Shown here in pieces: positions 1-9,264 of a DNA stretch of 62,594 bases. The notes under the pieces were generated by a model. That model was not told the origin of the DNA. It saw only the letters and a list, made by a program, of their open reading frames with translations, and did not search any database. The stretch covers positions 1 to 62,594 of the forward strand of contig CANHEA010000005.1 of assembly GCA_947459635.1 (NCBI GenBank), written 5' to 3'. The position numbers were made by a program, and so were the translations under genes. Numbering within the stretch: position 1 is the stretch's first letter; each line of letters begins with the position of its first letter. This stretch comes from Flavobacteriaceae bacterium (lineage in GTDB: Bacteria; Bacteroidota; Bacteroidia; Flavobacteriales; Flavobacteriaceae).

Positions 1-102
1 AGAAAAAGGGTTTGGATTGGATAGCAGTTCCGTTAAGGTAGAGCAATTCCCGTTGGTTTTGCACGCTCCTGAGAAAATCCATTTAGATCGTCTAAAATAA
101 AA

Positions 103-1293
103 TCAATTTTTGATGATCTTTCCTCTTGTTGTAAATCCATCTTCCGTGATAATTTCGTACCAGTAAATTCCAGAAGCGAGAAATGTTGTATCCATAAAAT
201 CTTGGTCGCTTTCTATTTTCATTGTACTAATAACTCGTGCTGCTGCGTCGTATATTTTGATCATATACGTTTTTTCACCTGTATTGCCTAAATACAAAAA
301 AGTTGAAAAAGGATTTGGATACAGCAATATGCTATTCTCTTTCAGATTGGTTACACTTTGAAGTGGCTCGCATTGCGAACAATTTTTCTGATAGGTAATC
401 CTCGAATCTGCATTTACCAATAAATTAAAATCAAAACCAGCAACACAGTCTGATTTCAATTGTGCTTCAAGCCATAAAGTAACGTATTGCTCTAAGACTA
501 AATGTTGCTGATCTCGAGTAATTGTTGGTTGCGGAATACATGTAGATTCACCAAAACTGCAAAGAAAATTACTATTGGCCATTTGGCAATGACTCGCACC
601 ATTTATAGCAACGTAAGTCTTACAGGCACTACCTAAAGAACTATACATGGCCAATTGATTTGTACTCGGCGGCGTTACACAATCGTTTTCTCCTGCTATA
701 ACTAATGCCGGAATTTGAATGCTATTAGCAGCATCAATCGCGGATGGACTTGTTTCAGCCGCCGCCAAAGTAACAATTGATTTGATGTTTGAATTAAACT
801 GTGGCGCTAAAAAAGCAGCTCCTCCTCCCATGCTGTGCCCCATAACGGCATTCATTAAATTTACTCTATTATAAAAAATGCTACTTTGGAGCATTCCCAA
901 ATTGAAAATCTGCGCAGATACAAAGGCCAAATCCTTTCCAAATTCGATATGTGATGGGGAAATTCCCCCTTCAGTTTTTGGAAAAGCCATAATATAGCCT
1001 TTAGGAACCATTGACTCCCAAATATTCTGATACGCATCCCAAGTCATGACGAAACCATGCCCAAACGTCAAAAACGGAAATGTCTGCATTGTCGAAATGG
1101 TAACTGGAACATTATCGCCGGCTACATCCGCTGGATAATAGATTTCGGTGGCAATACTCCTATTTCCACGCGACGAATCAATAAAATTAATTGTACTATG
1201 ACCAATTGCAAAGGGCTGGCACCACGATGATGTCATTGAAAACAGCAACAACAGTACAAGAGTAAAAACGTGATTCCCTATTTTTCCATTCAT
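103..1293 (-). CDS. Secreted alpha/beta hydrolase (dienelactone hydrolase/polyesterase-like) with T9SS C-terminal sorting domain
   Basis: Signal peptide; nucleophile elbow GHSMGGG; GENDCVTPP (Asp) and ASHCQM (His) complete a plausible triad; C-terminal YPNPF...GIYWYEI...GKIIKN type A sorting tail. Confidence 0.8.
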   Translation of the reverse strand: MNGKIGNHVFTLVLLLLFSMTSSWCQPFAIGHSTINFIDSSRGNRSIATEIYYPADVAGDNVPVTISTMQTFPFLTFGHGFVMTWDAYQNIWESMVPKGYIMAFPKTEGGISPSHIEFGKDLAFVSAQIFNLGMLQSSIFYNRVNLMNAVMGHSMGGGAAFLAPQFNSNIKSIVTLAAAETSPSAIDAANSIQIPALVIAGENDCVTPPSTNQLAMYSSLGSACKTYVAINGASHCQMANSNFLCSFGESTCIPQPTITRDQQHLVLEQYVTLWLEAQLKSDCVAGFDFNLLVNADSRITYQKNCSQCEPLQSVTNLKENSILLYPNPFSTFLYLGNTGEKTYMIKIYDAAARVISTMKIESDQDFMDTTFLASGIYWYEIITEDGFTTRGKIIKN

Positions 1294-1384
1294 GATAATG
1301 TATATTTATAGTAAATGTATAAAATCTTCTTTGCCAATATGAGTCAACATCAAATAATTGCATTTTTCATTCAGCATTTAGTGC

Positions 1385-1393
1385 TACCTTTGC
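1385..1393 (+). promoter_or_regulatory. Bacteroidota -7-like element TACCTTTGC upstream of the rRNA methyltransferase
   Basis: Match to TAnnTTTG(C) 17 nt before ATG 1410; no well-spaced -33 TTTG found. Confidence 0.4.
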
Positions 1394-1409
1394 GCCACAA
1401 TTAATTAAA

Positions 1410-2627
1410 ATGAGATTACACAGAAACTTAGTTTATACTACAATAGATTCTCTAAACGCTATTTTTAACGAAGGAGAATATGCAGATAAAGTAGTAGCAA
1501 GAGCTTTAAAAAAAGACAAACGTTGGGGAAGTTCTGACCGAAAATTCGTAGCAGAAACCATCTATGAAATCGTACGTTGGAAAAGGCTGTACGCCGAAAT
1601 AGCAGACGTAAAAGAACCCTACGACCGGGAGAATCTTTGGAGAATGTTCTCTGTTTGGGCAGTATTGCGAGGCTACCCAATTCCTGACTGGAAACAACTC
1701 GAAGGTACGCCAGAGCGGAAAATTAAAGGGCGTTTTGATGAACTGTCAAAAATTAGAACTTTCAAAGAATCTATTCCGGATTGGATGGATGATTTGGGCG
1801 TTAAAGAGCTGGGTGAAAAGGTGTGGTCGAAAGAAATTGCAGCGCAAAATCAACCGGCTAAAGTAATTCTAAGAGTCAACACACTTAAGACTACCAAAGA
1901 TAAATTAAGAGCAATCTTAATGGATCTAAATATCGAAACGGAATACCTAAAAGATCAACCAGACGCTTTAGTGCTGAAAGAACGCGCCAATGTTTTTCTT
2001 ACTGATGCTTTTAAAGAAGGAATGTTCGAAGTGCAAGATGCCAACTCCCAATTGGTTGCCCATTTCTTAGATGTAAAACCTGGTATGCGCGTCGTGGATG
2101 CTTGTGCTGGTGCTGGTGGGAAAACTTTGCACATTGCATCGATAATGGAAAATAAAGGACAATTGATTGCAATGGACTTATACGAAAGTAAACTAAAACA
2201 GCTCAAACTTAGAGCCAAAAGAAATAGTGCTTTCAACATCGAATATCGCATCATCGACTCGACTAAAGTGATCAAAAAGCTACACGAAAAAGCCGACAGA
2301 GTGCTGATTGATGCGCCATGCAGTGGCCTTGGAGTTTTAAAAAGAAACCCTGATGCCAAATGGAAATTACAACCAGAATTTATCGATAACATCAAGAAAG
2401 TCCAAACAGAAGTCCTAGAAAATTATTCTAAAATGGTGAAACCTGGTGGCAAATTGGTCTATGCAACCTGCTCCGTCTTGCCATCGGAGAACCAAGAACA
2501 AATAAAACACTTTTTGGAGGGCGATACCGGTAAAAACTTTACATTTGTTAAGGATTCTAAAATTCTAGCATCAGAATCTGGATTTGATGGTTTTTACATG
2601 GCGTTGCTAGAGCGAAAAATAAATTAA
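1410..2627 (+). CDS. RsmB/NOL1-NSUN-family rRNA (cytosine-C5) methyltransferase
   Basis: SAM motif VDACAGAGGKTLHIA, DAPCSGLGVLKRNPDAKWK and YATCSVLPSEN motifs. Confidence 0.85.
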   Translation: MRLHRNLVYTTIDSLNAIFNEGEYADKVVARALKKDKRWGSSDRKFVAETIYEIVRWKRLYAEIADVKEPYDRENLWRMFSVWAVLRGYPIPDWKQLEGTPERKIKGRFDELSKIRTFKESIPDWMDDLGVKELGEKVWSKEIAAQNQPAKVILRVNTLKTTKDKLRAILMDLNIETEYLKDQPDALVLKERANVFLTDAFKEGMFEVQDANSQLVAHFLDVKPGMRVVDACAGAGGKTLHIASIMENKGQLIAMDLYESKLKQLKLRAKRNSAFNIEYRIIDSTKVIKKLHEKADRVLIDAPCSGLGVLKRNPDAKWKLQPEFIDNIKKVQTEVLENYSKMVKPGGKLVYATCSVLPSENQEQIKHFLEGDTGKNFTFVKDSKILASESGFDGFYMALLERKIN

Positions 2628-2639
2628 CTAAATTTCTAT

Positions 2640-3725
2640 ATGAAAAAAAATCTAACAGTACTATTGTTTTGGGTAATTGCCAGTGGTTTTGCGCAAATTC
2701 CAGCGGGGTACTACAATACAGCTACAGGAACCGGTTTTGTACTAAAAACGCAGCTGTGGAATATTATTCGCGTTAGCACTGATCGCGGATATGCGGGTTT
2801 GTATACTACTTACCTAACTTCAGACAAAGACTTCTATTATGAAAATGATGGAACTATGTTAGATGTATATACCGAAAATCCAACGGGTCCAGAATGTGAG
2901 TTTACCTATGGAGTTGGTCAAGATGACGGAACACTTGGTAATAATGAATGCGAAAGATACAATCGGGAACACCTTATTCCGCAATCTGTTTTTAATGCCG
3001 AAACACCAATGTACTCAGATGCGCATTTCGTGCTGCCGGCGGATAAACATGTCAACGGACAAAGAGGCGATTTGCCCTTCGGAAAAGTAGGGTCTGCGAA
3101 TTGGACAGGAACGAATGGCACCAAAAGAGGTACCAACCTTAATTCTGGTTACTCGGCAGGCTATAGTGGAATTGTATTTGAGCCCATTGATGAATTCAAA
3201 GGCGATATTGCGCGTTGTCTGCTTTATTTCGCGACACGTTACGAAAATATCGTAGCTGGCTACACCTACGAAATGTTTGATGGAAGTAGCACGAATGTAT
3301 TCGCACAGCCATTCTTAAATATTTTATTGACGTGGAATGCTCTTGATCCAGTAAGTCCAAGAGAAATTGCCAGAAACAATGCCATAGGAACTACGGCAAG
3401 ACAAAAAAACAGAAATCCTTTTATTGATAACAATTCGTACGTAACAAGTATTTGGGGCGCACCACTTGGAGTTTCTTCATTTGAACTTCTTGATGCTACA
3501 CAAATTTTCCCAAATCCAACAAGTACAAATACTGTGACGATTTCGACTTCAATTCCGCTCGAAAATATTCAATTGATTAGTATCAACGGCCAAATAATCC
3601 GAGAGATCAAAAAACCAGAATTCCAAGAAAACAGTTATGTTTTGGATCAACTTACGCCTGGTTTTTATTTTGTGAAGATGGCTTCAGCTGATGCCTCGGT
3701 GGTGAAAAAAATAATTGTGAAATAA
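2640..3725 (+). CDS. Secreted endonuclease I family nuclease with T9SS sorting domain
   Basis: ERYNREHLIPQSVF and DAHFVLPADKHVNGQRGDLPFG (EndA/NucM-like) plus C-terminal IFPNPTS...KKIIVK. Confidence 0.85.
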   Translation: MKKNLTVLLFWVIASGFAQIPAGYYNTATGTGFVLKTQLWNIIRVSTDRGYAGLYTTYLTSDKDFYYENDGTMLDVYTENPTGPECEFTYGVGQDDGTLGNNECERYNREHLIPQSVFNAETPMYSDAHFVLPADKHVNGQRGDLPFGKVGSANWTGTNGTKRGTNLNSGYSAGYSGIVFEPIDEFKGDIARCLLYFATRYENIVAGYTYEMFDGSSTNVFAQPFLNILLTWNALDPVSPREIARNNAIGTTARQKNRNPFIDNNSYVTSIWGAPLGVSSFELLDATQIFPNPTSTNTVTISTSIPLENIQLISINGQIIREIKKPEFQENSYVLDQLTPGFYFVKMASADASVVKKIIVK

Positions 3726-3746
3726 CGAAATCTAAGAATTCATCAA

Positions 3747-3779
3747 AGTGCCCTCTGAAGAAGAAGGCACTTTTTTTTT
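3747..3779 (+). terminator. Rho-independent-type terminator after first endonuclease gene
   Basis: AGTGCC...GGCACT stem followed by T9. Confidence 0.75.
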
Positions 3780-3848
3780 GGATGAAACAAAAGTTAATTG
3801 TTGAGTAATTCCAAAAAAACAATCTAGATTTACACTTTAATTATAAAT

Positions 3849-4940
3849 ATGAAAAGAACTTACACCCTACTTTTATTATTCATTACAATTATTGGTTTTG
3901 GACAGGCGGGAAATCCTGCTTCGCCCTACTACGATGGTTTTGATTTTAGTCAAACAGGTTTTGCATTGCGCTATAGTCTTAGCGACAAAGTCATTTTAAC
4001 TCACACGAGACTATTAACCTACCAAGATGCAGAAGATGCCATAAAAATAATTGACCGTGATCCGCTTGACCAGAGCAATCAAACAGTATTGCTCGTATAT
4101 GGTTTTAGTGAAAATATATGTCCAGAAAATTCAATTGATTATCAAGACCACCGAAGACGAAATAGATTTGATGACGGAACAAGCTCCTGTCAATGGAATC
4201 GCGAACATACCTATCCCAAATCATTAGGAAATCCTGATTTAGGAACGGATGGTCCAGGGGCTGATGTGCATCATATCAGAGCCTCAGATGTAAGTAGAAA
4301 CGCAAACAGAGGGAATTCAAAATACGGACCGGGTGCGGGCGATTCTGGGTACAACGGTGCTTATTGGTATCCGGGTGACGAATGGAAAGGTGATGTCGCT
4401 CGAATGATGATGTATATGTACTTACGTTACGGAAACCAATGCTTACCAAAAAATGTGGCGGTTGGAAATTTGGTGAGTTCTGACATCAATATGGTAGACC
4501 TGCTATTGCAATGGAATGCAGAAGATCCGGTATCGGAATTTGAAGATATAAGAAACACGTATTTAGGCAATACCGATAATTTTTTCGCACAAGGAAATCG
4601 AAATCCTTTTATAGATAATCCATACTTAGCAACGCTAATTTGGGGTGGTGTACCCGCCGAAAACAGATGGCCAAATCTATCTACTAATGCAAGTTTTGAT
4701 TGGAGTAGTTCCATTTCTGTTTATCCAAATCCGACACAAAACCATCAAGTTAAAGTGTCTTCAAATGTTGCAATCAATACGATTCAATTGATTAACACCA
4801 GCGGACAAATCGTAAAAGAATTTAATTCATTCACGAGTTCTGATCATGAATTCACGCTAGATAATTTACCTAATGGCTTCTTCTTCGTCAAAATAAATTC
4901 AAACGAAGGCGATACAATTCGTAAGATAATCGTCAACTAA
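3849..4940 (+). CDS. Second secreted endonuclease I family nuclease with T9SS sorting domain
   Basis: QWNREHTYPKSLG, DVHHIRASDVSRNANRGNSKYG; C-terminal VYPNPTQ...RKIIVN; paralogous to preceding gene. Confidence 0.85.
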   Translation: MKRTYTLLLLFITIIGFGQAGNPASPYYDGFDFSQTGFALRYSLSDKVILTHTRLLTYQDAEDAIKIIDRDPLDQSNQTVLLVYGFSENICPENSIDYQDHRRRNRFDDGTSSCQWNREHTYPKSLGNPDLGTDGPGADVHHIRASDVSRNANRGNSKYGPGAGDSGYNGAYWYPGDEWKGDVARMMMYMYLRYGNQCLPKNVAVGNLVSSDINMVDLLLQWNAEDPVSEFEDIRNTYLGNTDNFFAQGNRNPFIDNPYLATLIWGGVPAENRWPNLSTNASFDWSSSISVYPNPTQNHQVKVSSNVAINTIQLINTSGQIVKEFNSFTSSDHEFTLDNLPNGFFFVKINSNEGDTIRKIIVN

Positions 4941-4960
4941 ATCTTTGAAATAAATTGCAT

Positions 4961-4994
4961 AAAAAAAAGCTCCAATATCATTGGAGCTTTTTTT
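4961..4994. terminator. Bidirectional terminator between convergent endonuclease and rho genes
   Basis: AAAAAAAAGCTCCAAT-atc-ATTGGAGCTTTTTTT perfect hairpin with A and T tracts. Confidence 0.85.
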
Positions 4995-5015
4995 ACATTA
5001 TTAATTATCAATTGA

Positions 5016-6779
5016 CTAGTCATTCATCGAAATCAAAAACTCTTCGTTATTTCTCGTTTTCTTAAAGCGATCATTAATAAAGTCCATTGCTTCCACTGGA
5101 TTCATATCCGACAAGTACTTGCGCATAATCCACATACGTTGTAAAGTCTTTTCATCTAATAATAAGTCGTCGCGACGTGTACTTGATGAAGTCAAATCTA
5201 TCGCAGGGAAAATACGTTTGTTGGCAATTTTACGATCCAACTGTAGTTCCATGTTTCCTGTTCCTTTGAATTCTTCAAAAATAACTTCATCCATTTTAGA
5301 ACCAGTTTCCGTTAAGGCTGTGGCGATAATACTCAATGAACCGCCATTTTCTACATTTCTTGCCGCTCCAAAGAATCGTTTTGGTTTTTGTAATGCATTG
5401 GCATCTACTCCACCGCTTAATACTTTACCTGAGGCGGGTTGCACGGTATTGTAAGCTCTCGCTAAACGGGTAATCGAATCTAACAATATCACGACATCGT
5501 GACCACATTCTACCAAACGTTTGGCTTTTTCTAAAACAATATTGGCAATCTTTACGTGTTCTTGTGGCTCTCTGTCAAAGGTAGAAGCGATTACTTCTCC
5601 ACGAACAGAGCGTTGCATATCAGTCACCTCTTCAGGACGTTCATCAATAAGCAAAACCAATAAATATACTTCAGGATGATTGGCAGCAATCGCATTTGCA
5701 ATGTCTTTTAGCAACATCGTCTTACCTGTTTTTGGTTGCGCTACAATCATCCCACGTTGACCTTTACCAATTGGTGAAAACAAATCGATAATACGTGTTG
5801 AAATAGAACTGCCTTTTTCGGCAATTCTAAATTTCTCAGTTGGAAATACAGGTGTTAAGTGTTCAAAAGAAACACGATCGCGCACTACTTGCGGATCATG
5901 ACCATTAATTTTGAGAACGCGCACTAAAGGAAAAAATTTCTCTCCTTCTTTTGGTGGACGCACGACTCCTTTTACGGTATCTCCGGTTTTTAAACCAAAC
6001 AAACGAATTTGCGATGTAGATAAGTAAATATCATCCGGAGAAGCCAAATAGTTATAATCTGAAGAACGCAAAAAACCATATCCATCTGGCATCATTTCTA
6101 AAACACCTTCACTTTCAATAATCCCGTCGAACTCAAAATCAGCATCTCTGAAATTGTTGTTCTTCTTGTTTTTAAAATTCGGGTTTTGATTTCCGTTTTG
6201 GTTTCCATTCCCATTTTGATTTCCGTTTTGATTCGGATTCTGGTTTGGATTCTGATTCGGATTCTGCTTGTGCTGTTGATTTGGATTAACTTTCTTCTCC
6301 TGAACCGGGATTTGACTTGCTTCAGCAGTTTTCTCGGTCGAATCGTTTTCTTCAGAACTTGTTGGTTCTGCTACAATAGACTTCTCTATTTTATTAGCGA
6401 CTTTCTTCTCGTAATCAGCTTTCTTAAACTTGACTACTTTCGGTTCCTTTTGCGCCGCGTTGGTCTGAGCAGATTGCGGTTCTTCGTTCACTACTGGTTC
6501 CGAAACTACTGGCGCTTCTTCGTCTGAAAAAAGGGTAGCAGATTTTGTAATTGCAGGTTTTTTATCCGCAGTAATACGTGTTCTTTTAGATTTCTCTTCA
6601 GAACTATTTTCTTTCGTTGGTTTAGTATTTTCCTTTGCTTCGCTTGCCAGTTGATTTTCGATAATCATCGCAATCAACGCTTCTTTTTTGACTCCGTTAA
6701 ACTTTATGGTTTTCGCTAATTTTGCAATATCTTGAAGCTCAGTCAGCTTCATTTCTTTTAATACAGAAATATCAAACAT
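5016..6779 (-). CDS. rho: Transcription termination factor Rho with N/Q-rich insert
   Basis: [101 protein letters not shown]. Confidence 0.97.
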   Translation of the reverse strand: MFDISVLKEMKLTELQDIAKLAKTIKFNGVKKEALIAMIIENQLASEAKENTKPTKENSSEEKSKRTRITADKKPAITKSATLFSDEEAPVVSEPVVNEEPQSAQTNAAQKEPKVVKFKKADYEKKVANKIEKSIVAEPTSSEENDSTEKTAEASQIPVQEKKVNPNQQHKQNPNQNPNQNPNQNGNQNGNGNQNGNQNPNFKNKKNNNFRDADFEFDGIIESEGVLEMMPDGYGFLRSSDYNYLASPDDIYLSTSQIRLFGLKTGDTVKGVVRPPKEGEKFFPLVRVLKINGHDPQVVRDRVSFEHLTPVFPTEKFRIAEKGSSISTRIIDLFSPIGKGQRGMIVAQPKTGKTMLLKDIANAIAANHPEVYLLVLLIDERPEEVTDMQRSVRGEVIASTFDREPQEHVKIANIVLEKAKRLVECGHDVVILLDSITRLARAYNTVQPASGKVLSGGVDANALQKPKRFFGAARNVENGGSLSIIATALTETGSKMDEVIFEEFKGTGNMELQLDRKIANKRIFPAIDLTSSSTRRDDLLLDEKTLQRMWIMRKYLSDMNPVEAMDFINDRFKKTRNNEEFLISMND

Positions 6780-6964
6780 GAATGTTATTTGAATTTAGAT
6801 TGATTTGGATTTTTCTAAAAAATTTGTAGTGTAATAATATGCGGTCAACAGGTCGTAAAATGAAGTACTTACGAATTAGTCATGCAATAATACGAATAAA
6901 AATTAATCATACAATAGTATTTGTAAAAAAGAAAATATATTTTTGTGACACAATAAAACAAAAA

Positions 6965-7378
6965 ATGATTCAAAGAATACAGACGGTTTATTTGGCTTTG
7001 GCCTTTGTCATTACAGGTGTTTTACCTTTTGTTTTCAAGTTGTGGACACTCAGTGACGGAAAAGCGGAAATGTTTATGAGCAGTCAATGCTACTCCGCAA
7101 TTTTTGGACTAAGTACATCATTGTCCTTATTGAGTATCCTATTTTATAAAAAAAGACAACATCAATTTGTTATTGGCAGATTGAATATCATATTAAATTT
7201 AATTTTATTAGGCTTATTTGTATATCGTTCACTAAACTTATCTGGAGAAGCAGTTGCTGTTTCTGAGAAGGGTATTGGGATGTTTCTACCAATTATTGCT
7301 ATCGTTTTTTTAGTGTTGGCTAACAAAGCCATCCAAAAGGATGAAGATCTCGTAAAATCAGTTGACCGATTGAGATAA
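6965..7378 (+). CDS. DUF4293 family membrane protein
   Basis: Conserved start MIQRIQTVYLALAFVITGVLPF; four TM segments; ORF track start at 6839 is too far upstream. Confidence 0.7.
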   Translation: MIQRIQTVYLALAFVITGVLPFVFKLWTLSDGKAEMFMSSQCYSAIFGLSTSLSLLSILFYKKRQHQFVIGRLNIILNLILLGLFVYRSLNLSGEAVAVSEKGIGMFLPIIAIVFLVLANKAIQKDEDLVKSVDRLR

Positions 7379-7408
7379 ACCTATAAACTTAGTTTATTTA
7401 GTGCGAAG

Positions 7409-7440
7409 AAAAACCTGGATTTACGTCCGGGTTTTTTTTG
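7409..7440 (+). terminator. Terminator after DUF4293 gene
   Basis: AACCTGGATTTACGTCCGGGTT hairpin followed by T8. Confidence 0.7.
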
Positions 7441-7443
7441 TCT

Positions 7444-7587
7444 TGGAGTTACTAAGTCTCTGAGCGCCTGAGTTTCTGAGACGATAATGTACATCACTAA
7501 ATTTTAGATTTCTTCTTCAAAACTAAATCTTCTCGCTACTTTAAAACGAACTTAGCAACTCAGGGACTCAGCAACTCAGCTACTTCT
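7444..7587. repeat. Imperfect inverted repeat built from CTGAG/ACTCAG units between convergent genes
   Basis: GGAGTTACTAAGTCTCTGAGCGCCTGAGTTTCTGAG versus the reverse complement of CTTAGCAACTCAGGGACTCAGCAACTCAGCTAC. Confidence 0.55.
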
Positions 7588-8074
7588 TCCCCAACTCCAC
7601 AATCTCCAAATCCTTTATCTGATCTCCATCAATCACAAAACGTAACATGGTTCGCACTTGGTGAAAACCGCTTTTCCCAGCAGCACCTGGATTCATATGC
7701 AATAATTGCAACTTCTTATCATAAATAACTTTCAAAATATGAGAGTGCCCACAGATAAAAAGTTTGGGTGGATTCTTTGTAATTTCTGCTCTAATTTCTT
7801 GATTGTATTTATCTGGATAACCGCCAATATGAGTTATCCAAACATCGACTCCTTCGCAGAAAAAACGATTGTGCAACGGAAACTCCATTCTGGCTTTGTC
7901 GTCATCAATATTGCCATAAACAGCGCGCAATGGCTTGTGTTTCTTGAGTGTATCTGTGACTTCTAAATTGCCTATGTCACCAGCATGCCAAACTTCATCG
8001 GCTTGATCAACATACTTTAAGATGACGTCATCTAGGTGACTGTGCGTGTCAGAGAGCAATAGGATTCTTTTCAT
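7580..8074 (-). CDS. YfcE/MJ0936-family metallophosphoesterase
   Basis: LLLSDTHSHLDD, WHAGDIG, VYGNIDD, THIGG, FICGHSHILKV, LHMNPGAAGKSG. Confidence 0.9.
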   Translation of the reverse strand: MKRILLLSDTHSHLDDVILKYVDQADEVWHAGDIGNLEVTDTLKKHKPLRAVYGNIDDDKARMEFPLHNRFFCEGVDVWITHIGGYPDKYNQEIRAEITKNPPKLFICGHSHILKVIYDKKLQLLHMNPGAAGKSGFHQVRTMLRFVIDGDQIKDLEIVELGKK

Positions 8075-8114
8075 TACTTTAGTTACTAACTACCTGAGAT
8101 GATGAGTTTTTTTT

Positions 8115-8177
8115 AAGGAGCTATTCCCGCTATCCGCAGTATCTCTACGAGGATACTTGCTCCTATCGGGGCTAGGG
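8115..8177 (-). ncRNA. flavo-1-like structured repeat element, copy A
   Basis: Minus strand CCCTAGCCCCGATAGGAGCAAGTATC-C-TCgtaGA-GATACTGCGGATAGCGGGAATAGCTCCT; same flanks and architecture as copies B-D. Confidence 0.65.
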
Positions 8178-8300
8178 TTCTTGGGTAAAAATAAACATTC
8201 TTATTACAAATCAAAAATTTGCATTTACAAGTCGATATGGCACAACGCAAATTAACATTTACTTACCATTCCCAATTTCAAAATCAATTCTATTAATAAG

Positions 8301-8309
8301 TATATTTGC
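8301..8309 (+). promoter_or_regulatory. TATATTTGC -7-like element upstream of truA
   Basis: TAnnTTTGC match in the intergenic region. Confidence 0.35.
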
Positions 8310-8323
8310 ACACGCAAACCAAC

Positions 8324-8370
8324 GATTTACGATTTACGATTTACGATTTACGATTTACGATTTACGATTT
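8324..8370. repeat. Heptanucleotide tandem repeat (GATTTAC) x 6.7
   Basis: 47 nt of perfect 7-nt periodicity. Confidence 0.97.
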
Positions 8371-8443
8371 GGAATTTGAGATTGTAAGTAATTCTAATAT
8401 CAACTCGCAACCGGCAACAACAACCATCAACAGACAACTCTTA

Positions 8444-9184
8444 ATGCGTTACTTCATTAAATTTTCATACAATGGCACAAACTACCACGGTTGGCAATCG
8501 CAACCCAATGTCGTAACGGTTCAAGAAACACTGACCAAAGCGATGGCTACGGTTTTGAATTGCCCGATAGAATTGATGGGAGCTGGAAGAACTGACACTG
8601 GTGTTCATGCCAAAACCATGTACGCACATTTCGATACAGCAACATCACTCGACACGACTAGTATGTTGCATAAATTGAACTCGTTTTTACCTAAAGATAT
8701 TGCAGTTCATGAAATAATAGCAGTAAATGAAGGAGCGCACGCTCGATTTGACGCCAAAAAAAGAACCTATGAATATCACATTCACACGCACAAGAATCCT
8801 TTTTTGACAGAATTGAGTTGGCAACACAACGCAAAACTTGATATAGATGCGATGAACGATGCAGCCAAACTACTTTTAAATCATACGGATTTTGAGTGTT
8901 TTTCGAAAGTGCATACCGACGTCAACACCTTTAATTGTACGATTACGCACGCAGCTTGGAAACAAGACCATAATTCTCTTATTTTTACCATATCTGCCGA
9001 TCGATTTTTGCGAAATATGGTTCGCGCGATTGTTGGCACATTGATTAATGTTGGTTTGCATAAAATTTCACTAGCAGAATTTCAAGCGATTCTAGATAGT
9101 AAAAACCGAAGTGAAGCTGGATTTTCGGTGCCGGCCCACGGATTATATTTGACCGAAATTGTCTATGATTACGTAAAACCCTAG
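8444..9184 (+). CDS. truA: tRNA pseudouridine(38-40) synthase TruA
   Basis: MRYFIKFSYNGTNYHGWQSQPNVVTVQ, GAGRTDTGVHA, RFLRNMVRAIVGTLINVG, AHGLYL; start placed at MRYF rather than 8306. Confidence 0.95.
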   Translation: MRYFIKFSYNGTNYHGWQSQPNVVTVQETLTKAMATVLNCPIELMGAGRTDTGVHAKTMYAHFDTATSLDTTSMLHKLNSFLPKDIAVHEIIAVNEGAHARFDAKKRTYEYHIHTHKNPFLTELSWQHNAKLDIDAMNDAAKLLLNHTDFECFSKVHTDVNTFNCTITHAAWKQDHNSLIFTISADRFLRNMVRAIVGTLINVGLHKISLAEFQAILDSKNRSEAGFSVPAHGLYLTEIVYDYVKP

Positions 9185-9260
9185 CCCTGATGGAAGCGGC
9201 ATCCTTTTGTTCTGGCGTTCAGAACAAAAGATATAGCGGACAGCAGGAATAGCTTCTGAA
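9179..9260 (+). ncRNA. flavo-1-like structured repeat element, copy B (overlaps truA stop codon)
   Basis: CCCTAGCCCTGATGGAAGCGGCATC-C-TTTTGTTCTGgcgttCAGAACAAAA-GATATAGCGGACAGCAGGAATAGCTTCT; near-identical to copy D. Confidence 0.7.
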
Positions 9261-9264
9261 ATAC

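Noticed and set aside
6186-6527. 113-aa plus-strand ORF of I/L/R-rich repeats
   Set aside because: Antisense shadow of the N/Q-rich rho coding region; composition is an artefact of the complementary strand.
8306-8443. N-terminal extension of TruA (DLRFTIYDLRFTIYDL)
   Set aside because: Encoded by the heptamer repeat; conserved TruA begins at MRYFIKFSYNG (8444).
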